DNA of 64,000 nt from positions 2,026,368 to 2,090,367 of the forward strand of contig NMRA01000008.1 in assembly GCA_002633005.1 (NCBI GenBank). Direction: 5' to 3'. Below are positions 38,001 through 44,336 of this stretch, one piece after another. Numbering within the stretch: position 1 is the stretch's first letter; each line of letters begins with the position of its first letter. The stretch is from Phoronis australis. Lineage: Eukaryota > Phoronida > Phoronidae. A program made the position numbers and the translations under genes. The notes beneath the pieces were generated by a model, which worked only from the letters and a program-made list of their open reading frames with translations, did no database searches and was not told the DNA's origin.

Positions 38001-40325
38001 CCAACTACTGCTATGCCCCAAATGACAATTTTTGTATTTTGGTTCCGTTTTTTAGTATCCGCCTCTCTATTCAATAGTTTGAAGAATTGTCAAGAAATTT
38101 GGCAGATGTGTTTCTGTTGAACATATCATGGCTAACGCTGATTTTGGACAGATTCAAATACTGCTGTGCCCCCTATTGGCACTTTTGTAAGGCAAAAGTG
38201 TCTTTAATTGTTCATTGTTTTCAAATCTTAAGACTGAATGGAACTGCTTTGTTTCTAATTATTACTATATTGTCACCAATTTTCTCAATTTCATAGAACT
38301 CTGTTTTTACATAAAGTGAAAAGAATTTCTCAACAACCAATCATCCAGTTTCGAGCAAAGTTGAAAGGCCAATTGGCAAAGGTTTTATTTATTAATGTAC
38401 CTGAAAGAATTACCATTTGGCCTAATAATTAGTTATGATGTTTACTTTAATAGATAAACTTTTTTGTTAGCCATATGTAGCAGGACCTATACTATGTATT
38501 ACACTGAAGTATGCGTTGACTCTCAGGTTTTCCGTCAAGGCAGCATAACATACCACCATCGCACAAGTTATTCAATAAAAAGCAGCGCGCTACTGGCGTG
38601 CAAAGTGTCATCTACGCTATTGACGAGTATGAGGTGGTTAACCACACGCACGCCAAGTCTGAAGAATTGCACAGTATGAATGTTACTAACGGGTTAACGC
38701 TGCTCACCTTGACCCACATCTTGCTGTTCTGCGCCCATGGCAACCACGAAACTTCAGTGGGACTCCATATTTGTCAATGACATGGCGTGGAACACAGTTT
38801 GTCAATATTCGAGTCCAGTTTCGAGTAAAACTTTCCTTGACATCTGACTAGAAAGTTAACGTCTTACTTTGAATAAAATTCGAATGTTTTCTATTTTGAA
38901 GCATGCTATGCTATTGGACAATTTTGGAGCCAAGTCTGGAGTGAAGTTTGATGTGTTTGAAACGCGGATTACCTACAAACGGTTGGGTACAAACAACGTA
39001 AATCCCAAATAATGCAGTATATTGATTGGTGAAAAATAGACATAAGTGACGATACCAAGCCAACAGTGGGATGTCAACTGGTTTTAACTAGTTTTAAAAT
39101 ACTTCCTAAGTCCCAACTACCAAGATACTTTGCAGCACATTTTCTTAAGGGAGCCAAATTTTGTCTGCGAAAGTCTCTCAAAACAGTAGCGAATCTATGA
39201 TTTTGAGGATTTACGTGCTCATTTGTGTCAGGCTAGGAGGTAAACTGTTCAAAGCGTGTCAGAGATGTGTGGATCGGCCACTATGACGCTAATCACCTCA
39301 TAGTTGACAGTCACTGTTTATGGACACACCGTGTAGGAGAACCCCCGGGCTGACGTTGTCACCAGGCCAGCTTCCAGTATAGATGTGGTTGAAAGAGTGG
39401 CTGTTAATAATTTTGTTTGTTTCTTGTTCTTTCCAGTTCTCTTTTTTCTATTGGCGGAAACATGCCTGCCATTTTTAAAGTGTGATTGGTTGTGTATGCA
39501 ATTGATTACAAAGACTTGGAATGCTAAGACTCTTCAAGTCATAACACATTATTTTTGTTCTCTTTTACACTTGATGTACCAGTTAGGCATAAGTAAGGTT
39601 ACCTCTATAGTCCTATGAACTCTCCCATGAAAAGACGGAAGAAAACATGCCTCGACCTTTTCACGATAACAAGATTTCTGTGATGTACATCTTGCTCACC
39701 TCCTGTTGGGTAGAGGTGTATGTCAGCATTCTCTTGTCTCGCTGGTAGGTTTCATTCTACTTGGAGGGCTCATGTCTCATAATCCTTTGCAGACACCCCA
39801 CAAATTTCCAATTCCATAAAAATGTCAGTGTAAGTCTTCCACTGAACGTAGACGTTCCTTCTCACCAGGGGTGCATTCTGTAACCACTGCCACTGTTGAG
39901 ACACATGCAACAAGAAATCTTGGCTGTTCATTATGGAAATGTGGAATTTTCCAGGTGTTCACCCACTATTATCTCCCATGTACCAGCATTCTATTCACTA
40001 TGCTAGTGTGTGCTAGTTAGGTCGCAGCTTACTCAGAAAGCAGTTGTGAGATCTTACATTACACTAGCGTCATCTAGTGTGCTCGCGTCAAACTCTGAAG
40101 GAACTTCTTTTTTAACTTGTGCTCATAGTTCAGTTTGTATGTCAACGATATCTACAATATAAAGCATTTCATTTCATCCCTTCAGGCTCTCTGGCTGGCA
40201 GCCCACCCCAGGCCAGCCCCTTGTCCACAAGCCCCCCAAAGGAACAGATGGGCTCCAGTCCCCAGAAGGAGAGCCCTCTCAGCACAAATACTACTGGTGC
40301 AGAGGGAGACGTTCTCATCAACTAG
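8044..40325 (+). CDS. ndrg: NDRG-family protein gene, 13 coding exons, 5' end missing
   Basis: Gene-level entry. Exons at 8044-8091, 9913-9970, 15250-15367, 17638-17700, 18902-18962, 19699-19785, 21368-21445, 32067-32182, 32924-32959, 34432-34582, 35012-35063, 37233-37325 and 40186-40325 sum to 1101 bases and join in one frame to 366 residues plus TAG. Every junction is AG/GT and every split codon fits. Family landmarks: TVHDLGCNH (residues 28-36), DLPGQED (61-67), the elbow GEGAG (104-108) where hydrolases have GxSxG, and AEHYLVLHRFG in the cap region. A Ser/Pro-rich tail begins near 291. NDRG proteins are cytoplasmic, alpha/beta-hydrolase-like and without known catalysis; they are linked to stress, differentiation and vesicle traffic, and several are SGK/Akt substrates. 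RVRTIS (303-308) fits the RxRxxS/T kinase consensus. Compared with family lengths of about 370-395, only a short N-terminus is absent. Paralogue assignment (NDRG1-4) is not attempted. Confidence 0.93.
8640..9175. repeat. Dispersed intronic repeat, copy 1
   Basis: The segment around taacagcatttttgaaatt and, further on, cacgtgacctgattaatggc then caaattctac and tactttcagaaa matches 26525-26950 in the same order and orientation. The first part also matches 15484-15790. Three diverged copies of one interspersed repeat, class unknown, all inside NDRG introns. Confidence 0.55.
9913..9970 (+). CDS. ndrg: NDRG exon b, HDxGxNH strand
   Basis: Preceded by ttttgcag and followed by gtaagt. Nineteen codons plus one base encode GKITSAGFVILTVHDLGCN; the split His completes TVHDLGCNH, the family's hallmark first strand and loop (TYHDIGxNH in vertebrates). 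Confidence 0.92.
14298..14484. mobile_element. MITE-like element with ~50-bp terminal inverted repeats
   Basis: The left end runs gaccttattcgcacagtcac, then cattttagtagtgagcccc. The right end read on the other strand is caccttattcacgcaatcgc, then catttaaaaagtgagcctc. Arms match over about 50 bases with small gaps, and both ends touch a TA dinucleotide (14296-14297 and 14485-14486). The short length and lack of coding capacity fit a non-autonomous DNA transposon. Confidence 0.7.
14971..15127. repeat. 22-bp minisatellite, about 7 copies
   Basis: Unit agcaaactgttagtaaaccg plus ct, repeated head to tail with few changes; one copy is shortened by two bases. It lies in the NDRG intron, 120 bases before exon c. 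Copies are contiguous, so this is a minisatellite, not a spacer array. Confidence 0.92.
15250..15367 (+). CDS. ndrg: NDRG exon c, DLPGQED segment
   Basis: Preceded by ttatag and followed by gtaagt, phase 1 in and phase 2 out. It encodes MWHNFINHSSMVEITKR and then YIHIDLPGQEDSAQPLPA. This is the region reading DAPGQQDGA in vertebrate NDRGs, directly before the YMYPSMDQLAEML helix. A 22-bp minisatellite lies about 120 bases upstream in the intron. Confidence 0.95.
15484..15790. repeat. Dispersed intronic repeat, copy 2
   Basis: Shares aaccctagaaaa, ctcagaaatggctgatcagatt and ctgtaacagcatttttgaga with the copies at 26525-26950 and, in its last part, 8640-9175. Same orientation; diverged and gapped. 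Confidence 0.5.
15802..15964. repeat. 32-bp minisatellite with an internal palindrome, 5 copies
   Basis: Five adjacent units of gttaggccacgcctaccgtg followed by gctaccatctca. Each unit contains ccacg-cctac-cgtgg, an inverted repeat, so every unit can fold into a short hairpin. It is GC-rich against an AT-rich intron. Confidence 0.92.
16549..16684. repeat. 34-bp minisatellite, 4 copies
   Basis: Four nearly identical head-to-tail units beginning gagtatgtattaggctatac and ending agtagtgctttcaa. Intronic (exons c-d). Confidence 0.93.
17638..17700 (+). CDS. ndrg: NDRG exon d
   Basis: Acceptor tttttttttcag, donor gtatgt. Encodes YKFPTMQQIAEALPKVLDEL with split codons Asn and Lys at its edges; equivalent to YxYPSMDQLAEMLPxVLxxF in the family. 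Confidence 0.95.
18765..18855. mobile_element. Small palindromic element, copy 1
   Basis: A 54-bp core (18781-18834) starts ttttgagaaccag and ends ctggttctcaaaa. The flanks ggtaatactcgcc and gcgcattatacc also tend to pair. The same 54-bp core, same length and orientation and about 80% alike, recurs at 36437-36490. Both are in NDRG introns. Confidence 0.7.
18902..18962 (+). CDS. ndrg: NDRG exon e, degenerate nucleophile elbow
   Basis: Acceptor ttccag, donor gtaagt. Encodes IKTVVCLGEGAGANVLARFA. The G-E-G-A-G stretch occupies the GxSxG nucleophile elbow of alpha/beta hydrolases, with Gly in place of the serine. That is normal for NDRG proteins and predicts no esterase activity. Confidence 0.95.
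19396..19698 (+). pseudogene. Tandem decayed copies of NDRG exon f
   Basis: Three copies of the beginning of exon f lie directly upstream of it, at about 19396-19457, 19504-19560 and 19601-19660, before the real one at 19699. Copies two to four are spaced 97-98 bases apart and include the preceding intron end (ttctaattgtggatcttgtc then cttgcag). The first copy matches the exon furthest (acacttgggcttgtgccgct, cactgtgcttagtactgc) but has no acceptor. The 19504 copy has lost a base against the exon. The 19601 copy has a good acceptor (ccttgcag) and stays in frame for about 15 codons before a stop. They are relics or decoys, not usable exons. Confidence 0.8.
19699..19785 (+). CDS. ndrg: NDRG exon f
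   Basis: Twenty-nine codons, phase 0 both ends, acceptor ccttacag and donor gtaaat. It contains SRTLGLVLLHCTGTTAGFME, aligning with the VEGLVLINVNPCAEGWMDW region of vertebrate NDRGs. Degenerate copies of its beginning sit in tandem just upstream (separate entry), so the acceptor at 19698 is one of three similar sites; it is the only one that leads to a full open exon. Confidence 0.92.
19904..20362. mobile_element. Inverted-repeat element inside a tRNA-like SINE sequence
   Basis: Ends at 19943 and 20350 are inverted copies: gggcccgggtgtaatctttg then tactcga, against the other-strand cccagggtttgggttttaat then ctttgtactcga. Outside them lie a box-A-like ggtggtttttagctccggtc (19912 area) and a box-B-like gggttcaagtcctgg (20347-20361). 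I infer insertion of the element into a tRNA-derived SINE. The middle has many variants of actcgaaatctcaag. A second copy of the body lies inverted at 48326-48609. Confidence 0.65.
20788..20844. repeat. 21-bp tandem repeat, under 3 copies
   Basis: tgcatgagccgtgttcatac is repeated as tgcgtgagccgtgctcatac and then a partial third copy. Intronic, no coding sense. Confidence 0.8.
21368..21445 (+). CDS. ndrg: NDRG exon g, cap helix
   Basis: Acceptor attgtag, donor gtatgt, 26 codons. Contains INPAAEHYLVLHRFG, equivalent to the family's GMNPxVEQYLVWHHFG cap helix. The 10.6-kb intron that follows is the longest in the gene. Confidence 0.92.
22435..22488. repeat. (GT)n microsatellite
   Basis: Interrupted GT run with tttt, gc and at interruptions. 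Intronic. Confidence 0.95.
26525..26950. repeat. Dispersed intronic repeat, copy 3
   Basis: The most complete copy of the family also at 8640-9175 and 15484-15790. It contains accctagaaaatgtc, ctcagaaatggtcgatcgga, gcgtttttgagatttc, cgcgtgacccaattaatggc, caaattctac and tgctttcagaaa in order. Confidence 0.55.
27813..28108. mobile_element. Tc1/mariner-like MITE, copy 1
   Basis: Starts cagtacaaggcaaaagtaat and ends (other strand) cagtacaagacaagagttat, flanked by TA at 27811-27812 and 28109-28110. The right terminal repeat is itself partly duplicated (28050-28074 and 28085-28108). The inner sequence includes agaagccgaattcaccgcca and aatgaaggggaatt, shared with the copy at 36760-36992. CAGT ends at TA targets fit the Tc1/mariner superfamily; no transposase is encoded. 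Confidence 0.75.
30252..30436. repeat. 37-bp minisatellite, exactly 5 copies
   Basis: Five units of ctgctttcatgaatattttc then tacctcaccatggtatg, almost without change; the last has caagg for catgg. Such uniformity implies recent amplification or ongoing homogenisation. Intronic. Confidence 0.95.
32067..32182 (+). CDS. ndrg: NDRG exon h
   Basis: Acceptor cccacag, donor gtaagt. Encodes VESAGNKEQLEQLITEF and then INPHNLKLFVDSFM, matching the HIVNDMNPGNLHLFINAYNSR segment of the family. Phase 0 in, phase 2 out. Confidence 0.93.
32378..32748. mobile_element. Long fold-back (inverted-repeat) element
   Basis: The innermost arms gtgacccagatccagaatta then ggtc (ending 32581) and gacctaattctggatctagg then tcac (from 32602) are almost perfectly complementary around a 20-base loop. 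Pairing continues outwards through tcttcttcaacaagtggat, aggattc and gataaaattcactta to about 140 bases per arm. The left arm has an extra stretch near 32395-32450. It sits within the 741-bp intron between exons h and i. Confidence 0.8.
32924..32959 (+). CDS. ndrg: NDRG micro-exon i
   Basis: Only 36 bases, between tttgtttcag and gtaagt. It encodes RSNIANQLHNI and keeps the frame between exons h and j. It replaces the variable loop after the family's xAYNSRRDLEIERP segment. Confidence 0.85.
34432..34582 (+). CDS. ndrg: NDRG exon j
   Basis: Acceptor ttccctccag, donor gtaagt. Encodes CDVLMVSGALASHAHTVSSL and continues to LAPGVANVLDES. It corresponds to [26 protein letters not shown] and the following metal-free acid/His region of the hydrolase fold. 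Vertebrate proteins read GDxSP where this one has SGALASH, a clear local divergence. Confidence 0.92.
35012..35063 (+). CDS. ndrg: NDRG exon k
   Basis: Acceptor tttttattttttag, donor gtaagt. Encodes PSKLAETLQYYLQGLGL, the last helix of the fold (QPxKLAEAFKYFVQGMGY in relatives). Confidence 0.92.
35297..35690. repeat. 57-58-bp minisatellite, 7 copies
   Basis: Unit begins atggtactgaacttgaacat, passes ggaaaagtattaatttggag and ends cgacacctggtggtagct. Seven copies with scattered substitutions and a worn last one. Intronic (exons k-l). Confidence 0.92.
36437..36490. mobile_element. Small palindromic element, copy 2
   Basis: gtttgagaactggttttctc to catcaaacgggttctcaaaa. Same 54-base length and layout as 18781-18834, with terminal ttgagaac/gttctcaa pairing and a shared central ttgaataatgg. 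Confidence 0.7.
36760..36992. mobile_element. Tc1/mariner-like MITE, copy 2
   Basis: Begins cagtacataccaaaagtatt and ends (other strand) cagtaaaagacaaaagtaat, between TA at 36758-36759 and 36993-36994. The inner agaagtcgaattcatcgtca and gattgaaggggaattt match copy 1 at 27813-28108. Non-coding; both copies are in NDRG introns. Confidence 0.75.
37233..37325 (+). CDS. ndrg: NDRG exon l, kinase-site tail
   Basis: Acceptor ctgttttacag, donor gtaacg. Encodes the start of the C-terminal tail, including SIQRVRTISMEEADLPKS. RVRTIS fits RxRxxS/T, the SGK1/Akt consensus used on vertebrate NDRG1/2 tails; phosphorylation here is inferred from the motif only. Confidence 0.9.
37326..40185. other. NDRG intron between exons l and m
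   Basis: A 2.9-kb intron. It holds a tRNA-like sequence at 37573-37651 on the - strand and a degenerate repeat at about 37780-38290 related to that at 4550-5530. Open frames at 38087-38296, 38464-38780 and 39385-39618 show no family resemblance. Confidence 0.55.
37573..37651 (-). repeat. tRNA-like sequence (SINE head or tRNA pseudogene)
   Basis: Read on the - strand, it begins ggcagtgtg and ends cacactgcc, a perfect 9-bp terminal stem. A box-A-like gtgacccagtggga follows the start, and a good box B, ggtttcgagtccc, lies at 37590-37602. About 79 bases long, like a tRNA, but I cannot fold a convincing anticodon arm. A tRNA-derived SINE or dead tRNA is more likely than a working gene. Confidence 0.5.
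40186..40325 (+). CDS. ndrg: NDRG terminal exon m
   Basis: Acceptor cccttcag. Encodes a 45-residue low-complexity tail rich in Ser, Pro and Thr (ASPLSTSPPKEQMGSSPQ, then SPLSTNTTGAEGDVLIN) ending in TAG. It carries five Ser-Pro sites that could serve proline-directed kinases. The tail is not conserved in sequence across NDRGs, but its composition is typical. Confidence 0.92.
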
Positions 40326-41560
40326 CTAGTCTGACCACCTGCCACTAGATGGTTGCACAGTCCCACAAAGGGCAGTGTCCGTTTGAAAGTGTTTGAATTC
40401 TTGTTTGTGGGAAAGAGACTGTCGTCATAATTGTACATAGAGTTGGCAGTTGTATTGGTTAAAGTGTGGTTGGTAGGCATAAGTGCTTGGAAGATTTATC
40501 CGTTTTTAGTTCACTCTGTGGCATCTAAGTAATGAGCATTAGAAAGTGTAATCCACAGAATACAATTTGGCAAGTTTTCTTTGTGTATATGTTGTTTAGT
40601 GGTTTTGGGTGGTCTGTGTCGTGACGGCTTGAAATTCTGTGTGCCAAATTAGGGGAAATACGTGCCTTTGGGTTATAGGGAAGTACTTACTTCATATCTG
40701 TCGGAATGGAAGCCTTATGGGGGACACCATTTGTGCCCAGGTTGAAACTTGTCAACTTTGACCTCGAAGGATGTTTGAAATGACTTTTCCCTGTCTCTGT
40801 TAGGAAGTGCAATTTGTATGGGCCATTCATTTTTTCAACACGTTTGGCACTATTTTCATTTTGTTATTGGACGTCGATAGTTTTACCACAGTGTTCACCT
40901 TGTACTAAATGTTTTGTGGCACTATAAATTGTAGCTTTTCCATCTATTTTTATATTAAGTTTTATGTTGATTTACACATTTTATGATTTACACAGTCAAA
41001 ATACAGTGCTTATGTTTGGTGATGCTAGCTTGTTAATGTACTTGACTTGATGTTATTACTTCTTGCTGAAACTGAAAATACCATTTGCCAGAAAATAGCT
41101 GAATTTGAAGAATGCTGTTTGTTGGATTTCAGTGTTTTCTGTTATGTTAATGTTACCAAAAGTGCCAATGAAACTGTGCCTTTGTTAGGTTTCACAAATA
41201 GTTCCTCTCCCGTAGGTAAAGGGGCTTGTTGCTGTCGTGATTCTTTTTGCAGGGCTTTCAGCCTTTTCTAAATATTGAAACCTCTTTCATCCTTACTGCA
41301 ATAATCCTGAAGAGGAATTCAGTACACATACAATGAAATAAAAACATGTTTATCTATTCTAACCTTGCCTGAAATGGAAATCTGCGTCAGTGCTGCCTAT
41401 TTGAAGCACCATGTTATATACATTGTTCAGCATTTGTGGTTGGCATTTTGCGTTTCCAGTCGAGAGAACTCATGTGCTCGTTTTGTAATGGCTTTTCCAA
41501 TAGCTGGTCATATTTATGTTCCCTGGTTCAGTTTTTAATAAACAAGAGCTTTTGGGTTTT
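40326..41560 (+). other. NDRG 3' UTR with two polyadenylation signals
   Basis: Non-coding, T-rich sequence after the NDRG stop. AATAAA hexamers occur at 41337-41342 and 41537-41542; either could end the transcript, the second giving a UTR of about 1.2 kb. An open frame at 41047-41271 has no family resemblance and is ignored. Confidence 0.6.
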
Positions 41561-41848
41561 TGGTTGTTTTGAAAATTTACAGTAAAAAAAATCTGCAGTT
41601 TGCGGGATAATGTGAATTAAGTATTTTACCCAAGGTAAAATTTAGAGATATGGTAGGTAATTTATCTGCTGTCCCAAATTGCAGCAATAGGATCTACAAC
41701 GAAGGTGACGATAAACGAACATATTTCACGAATGTATGAACTGCCTTTGATAAACACATTGTCTGATATCTGAGGATTTAGTATGAGGACCACCAAAATC
41801 GCTCATGTCTCAATCTTCAGAATCGAGACTTCAATATTGGCTTAGACC

Positions 41849-41998
41849 AGTGGCGGATTTAGAGGGGGGGCCATGGCCCCCGTAAAATTCTCCCAGATTC
41901 CATTAGGCAGTTCGGGGGTGTGAATGTCTGACGGGCAAAATCCTGGCTATATATGCTGTGCCCTGCTCCCCCCAACTCAAAATCCTGGATCCGCCCGT
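41849..41998. mobile_element. 150-bp dispersed repeat, copy 1
   Basis: Begins agtggcggatttagaggggg and ends ggatccgcccgt, the ends being rough inverted copies. The middle reads taaaattctcccagattcca, then gaatgtctgacgggcaaaat. It is repeated at 42438-42597 in the same orientation. Similar GGATCC-ended repeats are common in aquatic invertebrate genomes (recollection, not searched). Confidence 0.75.
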
Positions 41999-42437
41999 GT
42001 AGACCCTCAAGAAAAATGATCATATGGTGATTTTGATTTTTTCTGGAGTGCCGGAGAGGTAAGATTGAAACACTGTTTTTAGAAATAAACGCTACTTGAA
42101 ACTCCAGGTGATACTACTTTTTATATTCACGCCAATATTCTACATAAATTGCGCGTTCTACATAAAAAGTTCACAATGGAGCCAATGTTGGGTTTTCCTC
42201 TCTGAGCTCTTGTGAATGAAATGTGAATGTGGAGAATCGTGCTCTTTCCGGAACACTGTGTATCCCAATTACTCTGCTAAAATACCAAAGTTTGATTCCT
42301 TGGTTTATTTTGATCTTGTGTAATCTGTTGCGCCCTTGTACTTTGGTGTTACATGGGGCGATGCTCGGACTATTGAGAACTATCCCGATGCCAAGCATAG
42401 TTGCGATTTTTATCGGATCCATCCGTCTCACATTGTC

Positions 42438-42597
42438 ACTGGTGGGGCCAAGGGGGCCATGCGCCCCCCCCCCCCCTAAAATTCTCCCAGATTCCATTCC
42501 GTCGGCAGTATGGGGGTGCGAATGTCTGACGGGCAAAATCCTGGCTAATATTCTGCCCTGCCCCCCTCCCTAACTCAAAATCCTGGATCCGCCCCTG
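42438..42597. mobile_element. 150-bp dispersed repeat, copy 2
   Basis: Shares taaaattctcccagattcca, gaatgtctgacgggcaaaat and ctcaaaatcctggatccgcc with copy 1. The left end is eroded and has a run of 14-15 C in place of the normal junction. Confidence 0.75.
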
Positions 42598-44175
42598 CAT
42601 GCTTATAATAGTGCCCGACTGTATTGTCTGTTGCAAGTTCATCCCGTAGGTGCCGTTTAGTCAGCGCTACGTGAAGGCTCGCGTAAAAGCCCATGGCCTT
42701 ATAATCGAGTATATGTCTTTATTCCCACCAGGTCCTTTGCAATGTGCCGTGAACAAAAGCACTAATTCGAATAACAAATTAAAGTCACGTTTTGTATTGT
42801 TTGTTTCCTTTTTCTATTATGTTTCTAAATATTTTAATGAAGTATTTTAGTCATCCAGTATTTTATTAACTATAGCAAAAATGGTTAGCTCTTAGGTGCC
42901 TTGGCAGAAAGTGATGACTAGCTTTACATCCGAAGACACGAAGGGACCTTACATTCGAATACAAGACCATGGCCTTTGAAGAGGTCCATTAATGTTACCA
43001 CAATTTATCTCATCTAGCCATGGCCATATTGTTCGGGTTTCATTGTAGTTTATTGCGATAGATCATTCAGGTTTTCGCGAGATGTTATCAAGCATCACGC
43101 GAGTGCGTTACGGAATGACACCACGTTATTGCTTAGATGATGTCAGTGTAGTACACTCTGGAGAGCTTACATTTGAAAATGGGAGAACTGGTTACAAAAC
43201 TTTCATGTGCTTTCATTAGAAGGTGCTGCTTTAAACTAGTGTTGTTACCTGTCTTATTTCGATAACCTGCGATGTTTTCAAGTTCATTAAACGGATGTCT
43301 GTTAAAGTTGGTAATGGGACATCTTATTTTATTTCACGTTCACAGTACAGTGTTGAATAGTATGATGCGTGCAAATGGTGTGATTTGAGCACGTTTTAGT
43401 TTATGTTTAATTGATGTGTTCATCAATTGTGTTCCGTTATAAATAAAGCTAGATTAACAACAGTTCTGACAATTATTTTCTTGTAGACCTACTGTGAAAG
43501 TCGATGCTTTTAGTAATCAGTAAAGCAGTCAGCAACCTTATGCAATAGGTTTCCACCAGTATTATTTGCTGACTGTTTTTGCCCGGGGAGCATCTGAAAA
43601 TAAGATCCTTTTACTCGGAGAGTAGACTTGAAGAAAGGGAAACGGTTTGTAGGGAGCTTTCATTAAAACAATTACTGTTTTGGAGCGTTTGCCTCACTGA
43701 GAAACACCTCAGACCCTTTTCAGATGCTAATTTCATAATTTTATTCCACAGATATTCTTGTACCTCTTCTTAACTAGCCTAAGCCTGAGACCCTAGTACA
43801 AGGAGTGAAGCTGTGTTATGTGTGTTTATCCAGCCACAGTGCCTTTTTTGTGGAGTTCATGACTCCCAAAGTGAATCCTTTACAGGGAATGTTATGGTAA
43901 AAAACGTCATTTCGTAGCAAACTTTGCTGGAAAATGCACCCTTTCGAAGGCAAATTGGTTGTGCAGTCGCCTTTCCGGAGCGGTACACCTTTGGGAAGCT
44001 GTCCTCTCCTGGAATTTTCTAGACAAGGCACCGGAATTAAGGGATTCGCTCCCTCGCATTATCGCAGACTGGAAAAGGAGGTAAATGTATATAGTCGTTA
44101 CCAGTCAATGCTTTACTGCGAAATTATTTCACGTCTGTACGAGTAGTGTTGGCCATAAAAATCGACAAAGTAGAA

Positions 44176-44181
44176 TTTATT
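44176..44181 (-). other. Polyadenylation signal of the TSP1 gene
   Basis: AATAAA on the - strand, 80 bases past the stop codon at 44262-44264. It implies a very short 3' UTR and a transcript end near 44155. Confidence 0.6.
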
Positions 44182-44261
44182 TTGTAATCAATCTAAATTT
44201 CAAAACCACTGTAAAACAGGCCTGTATTCTTGACTTCACTGGGGCAGGCCTGTATTCTTGG

Positions 44262-44336
44262 CTACACTGGGACTTTCCACTGTTTGTACAAGTAGTCCAC
44301 TTGCTTAGCACTCAAGCTGCATTTGTAAATCCTCAA
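44262..44336 (-). CDS. TSP1-gene terminal exon, end of LamG
   Basis: Preceded on the - strand by a long T-rich tract ending ttatttcag. Twenty-four codons plus TAG, phase 0. It encodes [20 protein letters not shown] and then KVPV. The pattern LRIYxxxLSxxQVxxLY is the typical last strand and helix of LamG/concanavalin-type domains, and it continues the GKMSD of the preceding exon. Confidence 0.88.
   Translation of the reverse strand: MRIYKCSLSAKQVDYLYKQWKVPV

Larger units (their letters stand above)
41561..44150. other. Intergenic region between convergent genes
   Basis: The 3' ends of the NDRG (+) and TSP1 (-) genes face each other across about 2.6 kb. It holds two copies of a dispersed 150-bp repeat (separate entries). 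No open frame here has recognisable content. Confidence 0.6.

Noticed and set aside
42171-42642. Open frames on both strands over the 42438-42597 repeat
   Set aside because: They run through a dispersed repeat with a poly-C tract and contain nothing protein-like.
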